NCBI RefSeq assembly: GCF_001297705.1 | Contig: NZ_LIRF01000008.1 | Span: 1,054,001-1,118,000 of the forward strand | DNA length: 64,000 nucleotides | Source of the DNA: Chryseobacterium sp. ERMR1:04 | GTDB taxonomy: Bacteria > Bacteroidota > Bacteroidia > Flavobacteriales > Weeksellaceae | Direction: 5' to 3' | Part shown: positions 1 to 7,113 of the stretch, one piece after another | How the letters are laid out: each line of letters opens with the position of its first letter | Numbering within the stretch: position 1 is the stretch's first letter | The notes under the pieces: generated by a model | Databases searched by the model: none | Told to the model about the DNA's origin: nothing | The model's input: only the letters and a program-made list of their open reading frames with translations | Program-made: the position numbers and the translations under genes

Positions 1-601
1 TTCCTTCTTTCATATTATCATTACCCATGTTTACTTTGTCTTTATTGACTTTCATTTGAGCAATGGTTTCGTTGGTTTTTTTATTTCTTTGGGTTTCTAA
101 TTCTGCATATTTAATGCTTGCGGTTACATCTTCTGCATTAATGATTCTTGAATTCAGAAATAATTTTTTATCATTAATTAAGGTTAATAATTCTCCCAAT
201 TTATCTGTCGGAACACGAACCTGCATCGTGTTTTCAGTTTGAAATTTTTTCACCAACATTGAATTTTCGTTGGATGTGTTGTAGGTATCTTCTGAAACGA
301 CAGTACTCTGCAAATTACTTTTTGTAACAAATCCGCCAAGCTCCTGAATAGATTTTTCAATGGAAATTGTTGCATCATAAACATCTTTCACTTCCATATT
401 TACTTCTGCAGTTTTGATAAACTGTTTGTCTTTCACTTTGGTGGTTGCGGCAGAGGAAACACTATCTGAAACCACAACTGCTGCAGAATCTGCTGCGCCT
501 TCAAGTTCATATTTACTTGCTGTAGCTTCTCCCTTTTTACAAGAATAGATTCCTAATAAAAGAATACTGGCTAGGGATAATTTGATGTACGTAGTTTTCA
601 T
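1..601 (-). CDS. DUF4349-type lipoprotein (partial, runs off the left edge)
   Basis: The minus-strand frame opens with ATG at 601-599 and stays open to the window edge, so only about 200 N-terminal residues are present. It begins with a lipoprotein signal (MKTTYIKLSL... then LGIYSC), with the lipidated Cys near residue 22. After a low-complexity linker rich in Ala and Ser come about 130 residues with the character of DUF4349: KTAEVNMEVKDVYDATISIE, then GGFVTKSNLQ and VRVPTDKLGELL. DUF4349 proteins are envelope proteins of unknown biochemical role, often with a coiled coil and a C-terminal membrane segment, which would lie outside the window. It is divergent from the acyl-CoA dehydrogenase. 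Family assignment is by motif appearance only. Confidence 0.75.
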   Translation of the reverse strand, partial: MKTTYIKLSLASILLLGIYSCKKGEATASKYELEGAADSAAVVVSDSVSSAATTKVKDKQFIKTAEVNMEVKDVYDATISIEKSIQELGGFVTKSNLQSTVVSEDTYNTSNENSMLVKKFQTENTMQVRVPTDKLGELLTLINDKKLFLNSRIINAEDVTASIKYAELETQRNKKTNETIAQMKVNKDKVNMGNDNMKEG

Positions 602-896
602 ATATAGATATTTTTTATTTTCAATTGTTGAAGGTAATCGCCATTTTTAAACTGAGATAAGCAATGGGATTTATTGATAGCGATTTCGTCATCTTCACTT
701 TTACTGTTTTTGCTTATTCCAAAGTTCAGGCTGAATGGGTTGTAATGTTTGAAAATCACGAGTAAAAAAGTTGTAAAGCGAAAAAGTTGATTTAATTAAT
801 TTAAAATCAGTGTTTTGTAAATTAAACAAAGGTATTAGAGCTAATTTTCGGATTGATTTTTGCATATTTTTTACAAATCAAAACCACACGATAACT
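602..896. other. Divergent intergenic region between the DUF4349 gene and the acyl-CoA dehydrogenase
   Basis: About 295 bases without a convincing gene. The plus-strand frame of the dehydrogenase is open upstream from 810, but those 29 codons (MFCKLNKGIR...) do not look like protein. A TTTG at 814-817 and TAATTTTC at 842-849 resemble promoter boxes but are 24 bases apart, so no promoter is called. No RNA gene or repeat was recognised. Confidence 0.5.
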
Positions 897-2255
897 ATGT
901 CTAATACTTTTTCCAAAATCAGAAACACGATAGAATTATTCAGATCAATAGATTTTGATCAGCTAAGTGCTATTTCTCAAAAGGTAGATTTACCTAAATT
1001 GATGCAAAGCTTCTCCAAATTAGATGATAAACAATTGGGAGGATTGATGAAAATGCTTGATCCCAATAAAAAGAAAAAAGAGCTTCCGCCGATTGACGGA
1101 GATTTCTACGATATTTATCATACGCTGACTCCCGAGCAGAGAGAAATTCAACTTAAAGTAAGAGAATTCATGGAAAAAGAAGTGAAGCCTCTGGTAAATC
1201 ATTATTGGCTGAGAGACGAATTTCCTCATGAATTAATTCCAAAATTCCAAAAATTAAATATCTGTGGTGTAACCTATGAAGGATATGGTTGTCCGGGAAT
1301 GCCTTTCTTGATGGAAGGAGTTATTGCAATGGAAATGGCTAGGGTTGATGCTTCTATTGCTACATTTTTTGGGGTGCAATCTGGTTTGGCGATGGGTTCT
1401 ATTTATATTTGTGGATCTGAAGAACAAAAGCAAAAGTGGCTTCCTCAAATGCAGAAGTTCGAAAAAATTGGAGCGTTTGGGTTAACGGAACCTGAAGTTG
1501 GATCCGGAGCAGCTGGCGGATTAACGGTAACCTGCAAAAAAACTCCTGAAGGCTGGATTTTAAACGGGCAAAAAAAATGGATTGGTAACGCAACTTTTGC
1601 AGATTTAATTATAATTTGGGCAAGAGATCTTGATGGTGGTGAAGTGAAAGGCTTTATTGTTGAGAAAGATAATCCCGGATATTCTGTTGAGAAAATTAAA
1701 GGAAAAATGGCGTTAAGAATCGTTCAAAACGGATTAATTACGCTGACGGATTGTTTAGTGACCGAAGAAAACAGATTGCAAAATGCCAATTCATTTAAAG
1801 ATACAGGTAAAGTATTGAGAATGACAAGAGCTGGAGTTGCCTGGATGGCGACAGGCTGTGCGCGGGGAGCATATGAAAGTGCTTTAGCCTATACAAGAAC
1901 TAGAGAACAATTCGGAAAACCGATTGCTTCTTTTCAAATGATTCAGGGGCATCTGGTAGAAATGCTTTCTAATCTTACGGCAATGCAAACGATGGTTTTC
2001 AGATTGTCTGAAATGCAGGATGAAGGAATTTTAAAAGATGAACATGCTTCTTTGGCCAAAGTTTTCTGTACGCTGAGAACAAGAGATATTGTTTCCAGAG
2101 CAAGAGAAGTTTTGGGTGGAAATGGGATTTTATTGGAATATGATGTTGCAAGATTTGTTGCTGATGCAGAAGCAATTTATTCTTACGAAGGAACAAAAGA
2201 GATCAATTCACTGATTGTCGGAAGATCAATTACGGGTTTCAGTGCATTTGTATAA
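897..2255 (+). CDS. acyl-CoA dehydrogenase family protein, glutaryl-CoA dehydrogenase-like
   Basis: A 452-residue FAD enzyme predicted to oxidise an acyl-CoA thioester at the alpha-beta bond. After about 65 charged residues come the N-terminal helical domain (LTPEQREIQLKVREFMEKEV), the middle domain with FGLTEPEVGSGAAG and WILNGQKKWIGNA, and the C-terminal helical domain with TREQFGKPIASFQMIQ and REVLGGNGI. The YEGTKEINSLIVGR motif near residue 430 carries the expected catalytic Glu. The overall look is closest to glutaryl-CoA dehydrogenases, but substrate cannot be fixed by eye. The ATG at 897 (MSNTFSK) was chosen over an upstream in-frame ATG at 810, because the extension has no family character. 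It stands alone, followed by an inverted repeat shared with the convergent DoxX gene. Confidence 0.85.
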   Translation: MSNTFSKIRNTIELFRSIDFDQLSAISQKVDLPKLMQSFSKLDDKQLGGLMKMLDPNKKKKELPPIDGDFYDIYHTLTPEQREIQLKVREFMEKEVKPLVNHYWLRDEFPHELIPKFQKLNICGVTYEGYGCPGMPFLMEGVIAMEMARVDASIATFFGVQSGLAMGSIYICGSEEQKQKWLPQMQKFEKIGAFGLTEPEVGSGAAGGLTVTCKKTPEGWILNGQKKWIGNATFADLIIIWARDLDGGEVKGFIVEKDNPGYSVEKIKGKMALRIVQNGLITLTDCLVTEENRLQNANSFKDTGKVLRMTRAGVAWMATGCARGAYESALAYTRTREQFGKPIASFQMIQGHLVEMLSNLTAMQTMVFRLSEMQDEGILKDEHASLAKVFCTLRTRDIVSRAREVLGGNGILLEYDVARFVADAEAIYSYEGTKEINSLIVGRSITGFSAFV

Positions 2256-2264
2256 AATATAAAA

Positions 2265-2348
2265 TGTGAATGGTGAATGATGAATTTTGCTTCGCAAGTG
2301 AATTTTTAAAATTAATAGGCAAAGCGGATTGGCTATTCACCATTCACA
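2265..2348. repeat. Intergenic inverted repeat between convergent genes
   Basis: A 14-base arm TGTGAATGGTGAAT at 2265-2278 is matched perfectly by ATTCACCATTCACA at 2335-2348, with 56 bases between including GCTTCGCAAG. It fills the gap between the acyl-CoA dehydrogenase and the DoxX gene and may act as a bidirectional terminator. It may also be a copy of a dispersed palindromic repeat. Confidence 0.6.
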
Positions 2349-2354
2349 TTATTT

Positions 2355-2732
2355 TCAGCTTACTAAAGCTTTATATTTCTTTTCGTTATCAATAATGATC
2401 CAAAGATTAATTAAAAATAAAACTACCGCAATTGAAATTCCAGGTGAAGACGGGGCTCTGTAAACATTGTGTAAAAGTATTCCTACCATTACAGGCAAAA
2501 TTACGATGGCACCTAAGGCTCTTGTTTTTGGAAAGATAAATAATAACCCTCCAATAACTTCTACGGTACCCACTAAAGGCATCAGCCATCCGATTTCTCC
2601 GAAAGCAGCGAAAAGTTTTGTTTGATCGGCTGTAAGAGGTGGCATTGGCATGTAGTGTAAAAACTTGTCGAGACCTGCATTAATAAACATAAGTCCGAAA
2701 AGTAGGCATAGAATAAATTTTACGATTTTCAT
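2355..2732 (-). CDS. DoxX family membrane protein
   Basis: A 125-residue integral membrane protein with four predicted hydrophobic segments: KFILCLLFGLMFINAGLDKF, LVGTVEVIGGLLFIF, ALGAIVILPVMVGILLHNVY and ISIAVVLFLINLWIIID. The pattern GLMFINAGLDKFLHY followed by GWLMPLVGTVEVIGGLLFI is typical of the DoxX/DoxD-like family. These are small inner-membrane proteins whose role is mostly unknown; some act in thiol or oxidative-stress complexes. The start at 2732 (MKIVKF) is preferred because the upstream in-frame extension from 2771 is hydrophilic and would bury the first membrane segment. It converges with the acyl-CoA dehydrogenase. Confidence 0.8.
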   Translation of the reverse strand: MKIVKFILCLLFGLMFINAGLDKFLHYMPMPPLTADQTKLFAAFGEIGWLMPLVGTVEVIGGLLFIFPKTRALGAIVILPVMVGILLHNVYRAPSSPGISIAVVLFLINLWIIIDNEKKYKALVS

Positions 2733-2824
2733 AAGTGATGGATTTTTATCAAATGTAAATAAAATTCTCATTCGTTAATTAATTCGAAATAGATTGAATT
2801 GAAATTTATTTTTAACGGAATATT

Positions 2825-2856
2825 TTTCTTTAATATCATTGAATTTTATATATTTG
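2825..2856 (+). promoter_or_regulatory. Candidate Bacteroidetes promoter for the GG-leader peptide gene
   Basis: TTTC at 2825-2828, a 20-base spacer, then a perfect TAnnTTTG box (TATATTTG, 2849-2856). The ATG follows 30 bases downstream. Pattern match only. Confidence 0.45.
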
Positions 2857-2886
2857 TTTTACAAGTCAAACTAAACAAATAATATT

Positions 2887-3132
2887 ATGTTGAAAAATTT
2901 TCAAAAGTTAAATCGCGAGAATTTAAAAAAAATTAATGGAGGAGGAAAAGAGCTCTGTGATATAGGACTAGAAGGATGTCCTTGCAAAATTCCACCGGGA
3001 CACCCTTGTTTAGGTGGCGGCGGTGGAGGTACAGATCCTGGATCTAGTTTAGGATACTGTCCGGATAATCAGAGTTATATTCCTTGTGATCAGGCCTGTC
3101 CGAGCGGAATGAGCCCATATTGCGCACCGTAG
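2887..3132 (+). CDS. Cys-rich peptide precursor with a double-glycine leader (bacteriocin-like protein)
   Basis: An 81-residue peptide. Residues 1-19 form a short charged leader, MLKNFQKLNRENLKKINGG, of the double-glycine type cut by C39 peptidases during ABC export. Cleavage after Gly19 would leave about 62 residues with eight Cys, a six-Gly run (CLGGGGGG) and several Pro. Chryseobacterium genomes carry many such orphan precursors, usually annotated bacteriocin-like. The gene has its own promoter-like sequence and its own hairpin terminator, so it is monocistronic. No C39 transporter, LanM/LanB, radical SAM maturase or immunity gene lies beside it, so maturation would have to be in trans. 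Whether the product is antimicrobial, a signal or a surface peptide cannot be told from sequence. Confidence 0.75.
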   Translation: MLKNFQKLNRENLKKINGGGKELCDIGLEGCPCKIPPGHPCLGGGGGGTDPGSSLGYCPDNQSYIPCDQACPSGMSPYCAP

Positions 3133-3143
3133 TATAAATATAA

Positions 3144-3170
3144 AAGCCCTCAATTGAGGGCTTATTTTAT
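3144..3170 (+). terminator. Hairpin terminator after the GG-leader peptide gene
   Basis: A perfect 20-base palindrome, AAGCCCTCAATTGAGGGCTT, at 3144-3163, followed by ATTTTAT. It lies between convergent genes, so it could work in both directions. Confidence 0.7.
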
Positions 3171-3186
3171 ATATATTATTTACATA

Positions 3187-4299
3187 TCAATCCATTTCCT
3201 TCAAAGTAATATTTTTTGATATTTTGTAGCTTTTTTTCTTTTTGTGAGGCTTGTCTTCTTCACCCAGTAATTTCCCCCAAGGTTTTAACCCATCAACTCT
3301 TTCAAAGATAATTTTAATAATGGCAATTGCCGGAATACAAAGAAACATTCCTGCAATTCCCCAAAGGTGCTCTCCTAAAAGAATTCCGATAAAAGAAAAC
3401 AATGCGTTGATCTTTACTTTTGAACCCACAACAAAAGGGAGAATAATGTTTCCGTCAACAATATGTACGGCGATATAGCCTATGAATACATAAATACACG
3501 TAGATGGAGTAGCGGTTGCAAAAGCGATAAAGCATGAAATTAATAACGAAATACAGATTCCCAAATAAGGAATAACATTTAATAATCCGGTTAAAACTCC
3601 AAGAAGGATTGCATATTTTACGCCTAAAACTGTCAATACAGTTGAAGAAAGAATAGATACGATAAATACCTGTAAACAAAGACCGAAAATATATTTTTTG
3701 GTCATAATTCGTACTTCATTTACAACTTCCTGTACGCTGGCTTTATGTTTTTCGTTAAAAACGGTAAGGATGAAATTATTTAATATTCTTCTGTAATTTA
3801 ATATGAAAATGAAAAACAGAATAAAAAATACAATAAAGCCTAAACCGGTTGAAAATATACTAAAAGTAAACCCTAAGATAACGCCTGATGAAGATAAAAG
3901 CTTGCTTAAGCCTTGGTCAAGGTAATCTAATTGTTCATGGATTTTAACATGAAAAGTGTCTGAAACCCAATTTTGAAGGCTATTAAAGACAGTCGTGAAT
4001 TGTGTTCTTAAATGAGGAAGGTCTTTGCTGAAATTTGATAATTGTGATCCAAAGAAGTAGATAAGTCCGGTTAACATAATCAACATAATCATTACAGAAG
4101 TCATGGTTGAGATGCTCCTTGGGAATCTCAGTCTTCTTTCCATAAAAGTGGCAATAGGTAAAAATAGCATCGCCATTAAAAATGCCAAAAAGAAAGGAGC
4201 TAAAATACTTTGCCCCAATGCAAGCAGATATCCAAGTCCAATGATTGAAATGATAACCAAAGTAAGCTTAACGAGGAAAGGAAGTTTAAGAAAGTTCAT
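3187..4299 (-). CDS. AI-2E family transporter (PerM/YdiK-like permease)
   Basis: A 370-residue inner-membrane protein with about seven or eight hydrophobic segments, starting with LVIISIIGLGYLLALGQSIL and APFFLAFLMAMLFLPIATFM. A soluble stretch of about 70 residues (SNFSKDLPHLRTQF...) follows the third segment. The end has the family-like VVGSKVKINALFSFIGILLG and GIAGMFLCIPAIAIIKIIFE. A Lys-rich tail (KPHKKKKSYK) faces the cytoplasm by the positive-inside rule. Members have been linked to AI-2 export, Na+/H+ antiport or general efflux, so the substrate stays open. It is transcribed toward the peptide gene and is separated from lon upstream by lon's terminator. Confidence 0.85.
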   Translation of the reverse strand: MNFLKLPFLVKLTLVIISIIGLGYLLALGQSILAPFFLAFLMAMLFLPIATFMERRLRFPRSISTMTSVMIMLIMLTGLIYFFGSQLSNFSKDLPHLRTQFTTVFNSLQNWVSDTFHVKIHEQLDYLDQGLSKLLSSSGVILGFTFSIFSTGLGFIVFFILFFIFILNYRRILNNFILTVFNEKHKASVQEVVNEVRIMTKKYIFGLCLQVFIVSILSSTVLTVLGVKYAILLGVLTGLLNVIPYLGICISLLISCFIAFATATPSTCIYVFIGYIAVHIVDGNIILPFVVGSKVKINALFSFIGILLGEHLWGIAGMFLCIPAIAIIKIIFERVDGLKPWGKLLGEEDKPHKKKKSYKISKNITLKEMD

Positions 4300-4385
4300 A
4301 ATTCGAGTCTGTAGTATAAAAATAGTAAAACCCTCCGAATTGAAGGTCTTTTAATTTAATTAACTTGAATTCTTTTTTAAGTGAA

Positions 4386-4417
4386 TAAAAAACACGTCCC
4401 CAATTGTGGAGACGTGT
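4386..4417 (-). terminator. Intrinsic terminator of lon
   Basis: Read on the minus strand, ACACGTC and GACGTGT arms (4411-4417 and 4392-4398, with inner pairing TCC/GGG) enclose a short loop. A run TTTTTTATT follows. It lies 32 bases downstream of the lon stop. Confidence 0.75.
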
Positions 4418-4448
4418 GGTATGTATTGAGAAGTTAATCTATGTAAAT

Positions 4449-6854
4449 TTATTTTTCAAGGGCAATTTCTACCACTTCTTCCATTCTGTTAACGTAATGT
4501 ACATTCAGATTTTTAAGATAATCTTTTTTAATTTCTTCTACATCTTTTCTGTTGGCCTCACAAAGAATGACTTCTTTAATTCCTGCTCTGGTTGCTGCCA
4601 AAAGTTTTTCCTTGATTCCACCCACAGGAAGTACTTTTCCTCTAAGGGTAATCTCACCTGTCATAGCAAGATGCGGTTTTACTTTTTTATTTTTATAAGA
4701 AGAAACCATTGATGTCAGCATAGCAATTCCTGCAGAAGGTCCGTCTTTTGGGGTAGCACCTTCAGGAACGTGAACGTGGATGTTTTTTGTTTCTATATCT
4801 TCCTGAGAAATTCCTAGTTCATCATGCTTTGCTTTGATATATTCTAAAGCAATGGTAGCAGATTCTTTCATTACTGTACCCAAGTTACCGGTCATCGTCA
4901 AAGCGCCTTTTCCATTGCTTAAAATACTTTCAATGAATAAAATGTCTCCACCTACGCTTGTCCATGCAAGGCCGGTTACAACACCAGGAACTCCTGTGAT
5001 CTCGGATAAACTTTTTGGTCTTGGAACTCCTAAAATTTCATCTACTTTATCAACAGAAATTTTAACATCATATTCTCTTGATAAAGCAGTCTGTAAAGCT
5101 ACCCAACGGGCAATAGAAGCAATTCTTTTTTCTAAAGATCTTACTCCACTTTCAGAAGTGTGCGCTTCGATGATATGTTTCAATTCAGGATTTCCAAGTT
5201 TGAATGATCGTATTGTCAAACCGTTTTCTTCCTGTTGTTTTTTAATTAAATGTCTTTTAGCAATCTCTATTTTTTCTTCCAGTGTATATCCAGCAATCTG
5301 GATAATTTCCATTCTGTCTAACAATGGCGTTTGAATGGTTGAAAGTGAGTTGGCTGTAGCAATGAACATTACTTTAGAAAGGTCATAGCCCATTTCTAAG
5401 AAATTATCGTAGAATGCATTATTTTGTTCAGGATCAAGAACTTCAAGAAGTGCCGAACTTGGATCTCCATGCATGCCTTTTCCTACTTTATCAATCTCAT
5501 CCAACACAATCACAGGGTTTGATGTTCCTGATTTTTTGATGGATTGAAGAATTCTTCCTGCCATCGCTCCGATGTATGTTTTTCTGTGCCCACGGATTTC
5601 ACTTTCGTCATGAAGTCCACCTAAAGAAACACGAACATATTTTCTTCCCAAAGCATCAGCAACAGACTTTCCTAAAGATGTTTTACCAACTCCCGGAGGC
5701 CCTACCAATAATAAAATTGGAGATTTCATGTTGTTTTTTAATTTCAAAACAGCCATGTGTTCTAAAATTCTTTTCTTAATATCTTCTAATCCGAAATGTG
5801 CTTTATCTAAAACTTTTTCGGCTTTTTCAATATCAAAAGTATCTTTGGTGAATGTATCCCAAGGCAGATCTGTAAAGAAATCTAAATAATTTCTCTGAAC
5901 ATTGTAATCTGGTGAATTCGGGTTTTGGCGTTGTAATCTGTTGATTTCCTTTTGAAAATGCTCCTCAACTTCTGCATTCCATTTCTTTTTGCTTGCTTTT
6001 GCAATAAGGTCTTCAATATCATTTTCCGGTCCGCCTCCCAATTCTTCCTGAATCGTTCTAATCTGTTGATTTAGAAAGTATTCTTTCTGTTGCTTGTCAA
6101 GATCTTTTGATGTTTTTTGATGAATCTGATTTCTTAATTCTAATTTTCTGAAATCTTCATGCATCATTTCATAGCACGTGTTCGCTCTTTCCATCAAGTT
6201 CTTTTCTTCAAGCAAGCTTTGCTTTGCACTAGATGAAAAATTAGCGTTGGTACAGATGAAATTTAAAAGATCATCATTATTGTTGATGTTTTTGATGGCA
6301 AAATTAGCTGCGTTAGGAATATTCGGGTCAAGCTCAATTATTTTTAATGCTAAATCTTTAACATTCTCTAATAAAGCTTCGTATTCTTCTTGGTTTTTAG
6401 CCTTTCCATCTTTTAATTTTGAAATCTCAGCTTTAAAATAAGGTTGAGTTTCAATGATTTTTTTTATCTTAAATCTGTGGAAACCCTTAGTAATAGCAGT
6501 GATATTCCCTTCAGGAAGTTTTATTATTTTTATAATCTTGGCTAGAGTTCCTGTTTGGTATAGATCTTTTTCTGTAGGCTGTTCTATATCTGAGTTTTTC
6601 TGGCTTACAATTCCGATAAAGTCTCCGTTTACCTGAGCTTCTTCAAGGAGTTGTATAGATGCTTTTCTTCCTGCAGTAATAGGAATTACCACATTAGGAA
6701 ACATTACCATATTTCTTACAGGAAGGATAGGGAATATCTTTTGTTCTGAGTTTTTTTCAGTCTCCGCAAGATCAGAAAGATTGATTTCCTCGGCTACAAT
6801 ATCAAATCCGTCACTTATCATTTCCTCTAAACTTATATCTTCAAATTCTGTCAT
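4449..6854 (-). CDS. lon: Endopeptidase La (Lon protease)
   Basis: An 801-residue ATP-dependent cytosolic protease, full length for bacterial Lon (E. coli about 784). The N-terminal LAN substrate domain begins at [20 protein letters not shown]. It is followed by a coiled-coil stretch, the AAA+ module with Walker [14 protein letters not shown] and Walker [13 protein letters not shown], and the C-terminal peptidase domain. The Ser-Lys dyad is visible: Ser707 in [12 protein letters not shown] and Lys750 in [10 protein letters not shown], 43 residues apart as in E. coli (679/722). It degrades damaged and regulatory proteins. It is monocistronic, with a terminator at 4386-4417 and two palindromes in its upstream region that may be operators. 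It is divergent from the periplasmic folding factor at 7114. Confidence 0.97.
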   Translation of the reverse strand: MTEFEDISLEEMISDGFDIVAEEINLSDLAETEKNSEQKIFPILPVRNMVMFPNVVIPITAGRKASIQLLEEAQVNGDFIGIVSQKNSDIEQPTEKDLYQTGTLAKIIKIIKLPEGNITAITKGFHRFKIKKIIETQPYFKAEISKLKDGKAKNQEEYEALLENVKDLALKIIELDPNIPNAANFAIKNINNNDDLLNFICTNANFSSSAKQSLLEEKNLMERANTCYEMMHEDFRKLELRNQIHQKTSKDLDKQQKEYFLNQQIRTIQEELGGGPENDIEDLIAKASKKKWNAEVEEHFQKEINRLQRQNPNSPDYNVQRNYLDFFTDLPWDTFTKDTFDIEKAEKVLDKAHFGLEDIKKRILEHMAVLKLKNNMKSPILLLVGPPGVGKTSLGKSVADALGRKYVRVSLGGLHDESEIRGHRKTYIGAMAGRILQSIKKSGTSNPVIVLDEIDKVGKGMHGDPSSALLEVLDPEQNNAFYDNFLEMGYDLSKVMFIATANSLSTIQTPLLDRMEIIQIAGYTLEEKIEIAKRHLIKKQQEENGLTIRSFKLGNPELKHIIEAHTSESGVRSLEKRIASIARWVALQTALSREYDVKISVDKVDEILGVPRPKSLSEITGVPGVVTGLAWTSVGGDILFIESILSNGKGALTMTGNLGTVMKESATIALEYIKAKHDELGISQEDIETKNIHVHVPEGATPKDGPSAGIAMLTSMVSSYKNKKVKPHLAMTGEITLRGKVLPVGGIKEKLLAATRAGIKEVILCEANRKDVEEIKKDYLKNLNVHYVNRMEEVVEIALEK

Positions 6855-6864
6855 AGTTAATAGA

Positions 6865-6879
6865 ATGACAAATTGTCAT
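6865..6879. promoter_or_regulatory. Palindrome just upstream of lon (candidate operator)
   Basis: ATGACAAATTGTCAT is a perfect palindrome with 7-base arms around a single central base. It starts 10 bases upstream of the lon ATG, where a bound protein or an RNA hairpin could affect initiation. No known regulator is assigned. Confidence 0.4.
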
Positions 6880-6908
6880 TTCCGTTTTAAATCGTTAAAG
6901 TAGAATTT

Positions 6909-6942
6909 CATAATATGCCTTGAAAACGTATCGCATATTATG
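6909..6942. promoter_or_regulatory. Inverted repeat in the lon / peptidylprolyl isomerase divergent promoter region
   Basis: CATAATATGC at 6909-6918 and GCATATTATG at 6933-6942 are perfect 10-base inverted arms separated by 14 bases. They lie about 55-90 bases upstream of lon and 170 upstream of the isomerase gene. The sequence is not CIRCE. The geometry suits a dimeric regulator binding site or an RNA hairpin. Confidence 0.4.
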
Positions 6943-7052
6943 ATGTTGTAAAATGCACAATACTTATGCCATTTGTTTTTTGTTAAAAAATCTGGTCAAA
7001 ATTTCCTTTTTTGCCCAAATTAAATTTTAAAAATTAAAATAAAGAACTAGGA

Positions 7053-7084
7053 TTTCCGTAATTTCTTAAAAATGTGTATTTTCG
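7053..7084 (+). promoter_or_regulatory. Candidate promoter of the peptidylprolyl isomerase gene
   Basis: TTTC at 7053-7056, a 20-base spacer, then TATTTTCG at 7077-7084 (seven of eight bases of TAnnTTTG). The start codon is 29 bases further on. Confidence 0.45.
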
Positions 7085-7113
7085 CAAACTGATAAAAAAC
7101 TATAATTTATAAA

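Noticed and set aside
810-896. N-terminal extension of the acyl-CoA dehydrogenase from an ATG at 810
   Set aside because: The 29 extra residues are Phe/Cys/Asn-rich without family character; the ATG at 897 begins the plausible protein.
4834-5334. 166-residue open frame on the plus strand inside lon
   Set aside because: It is antisense to the conserved Lon AAA+ and protease region and arises from codon usage; no family character.
6919-6925. CTTGAAA resembling a sigma-32 -35 element between lon and ppi
   Set aside because: No CCCCAT-like -10 follows at the right distance, and Bacteroidetes do not use the proteobacterial sigma-32 system.
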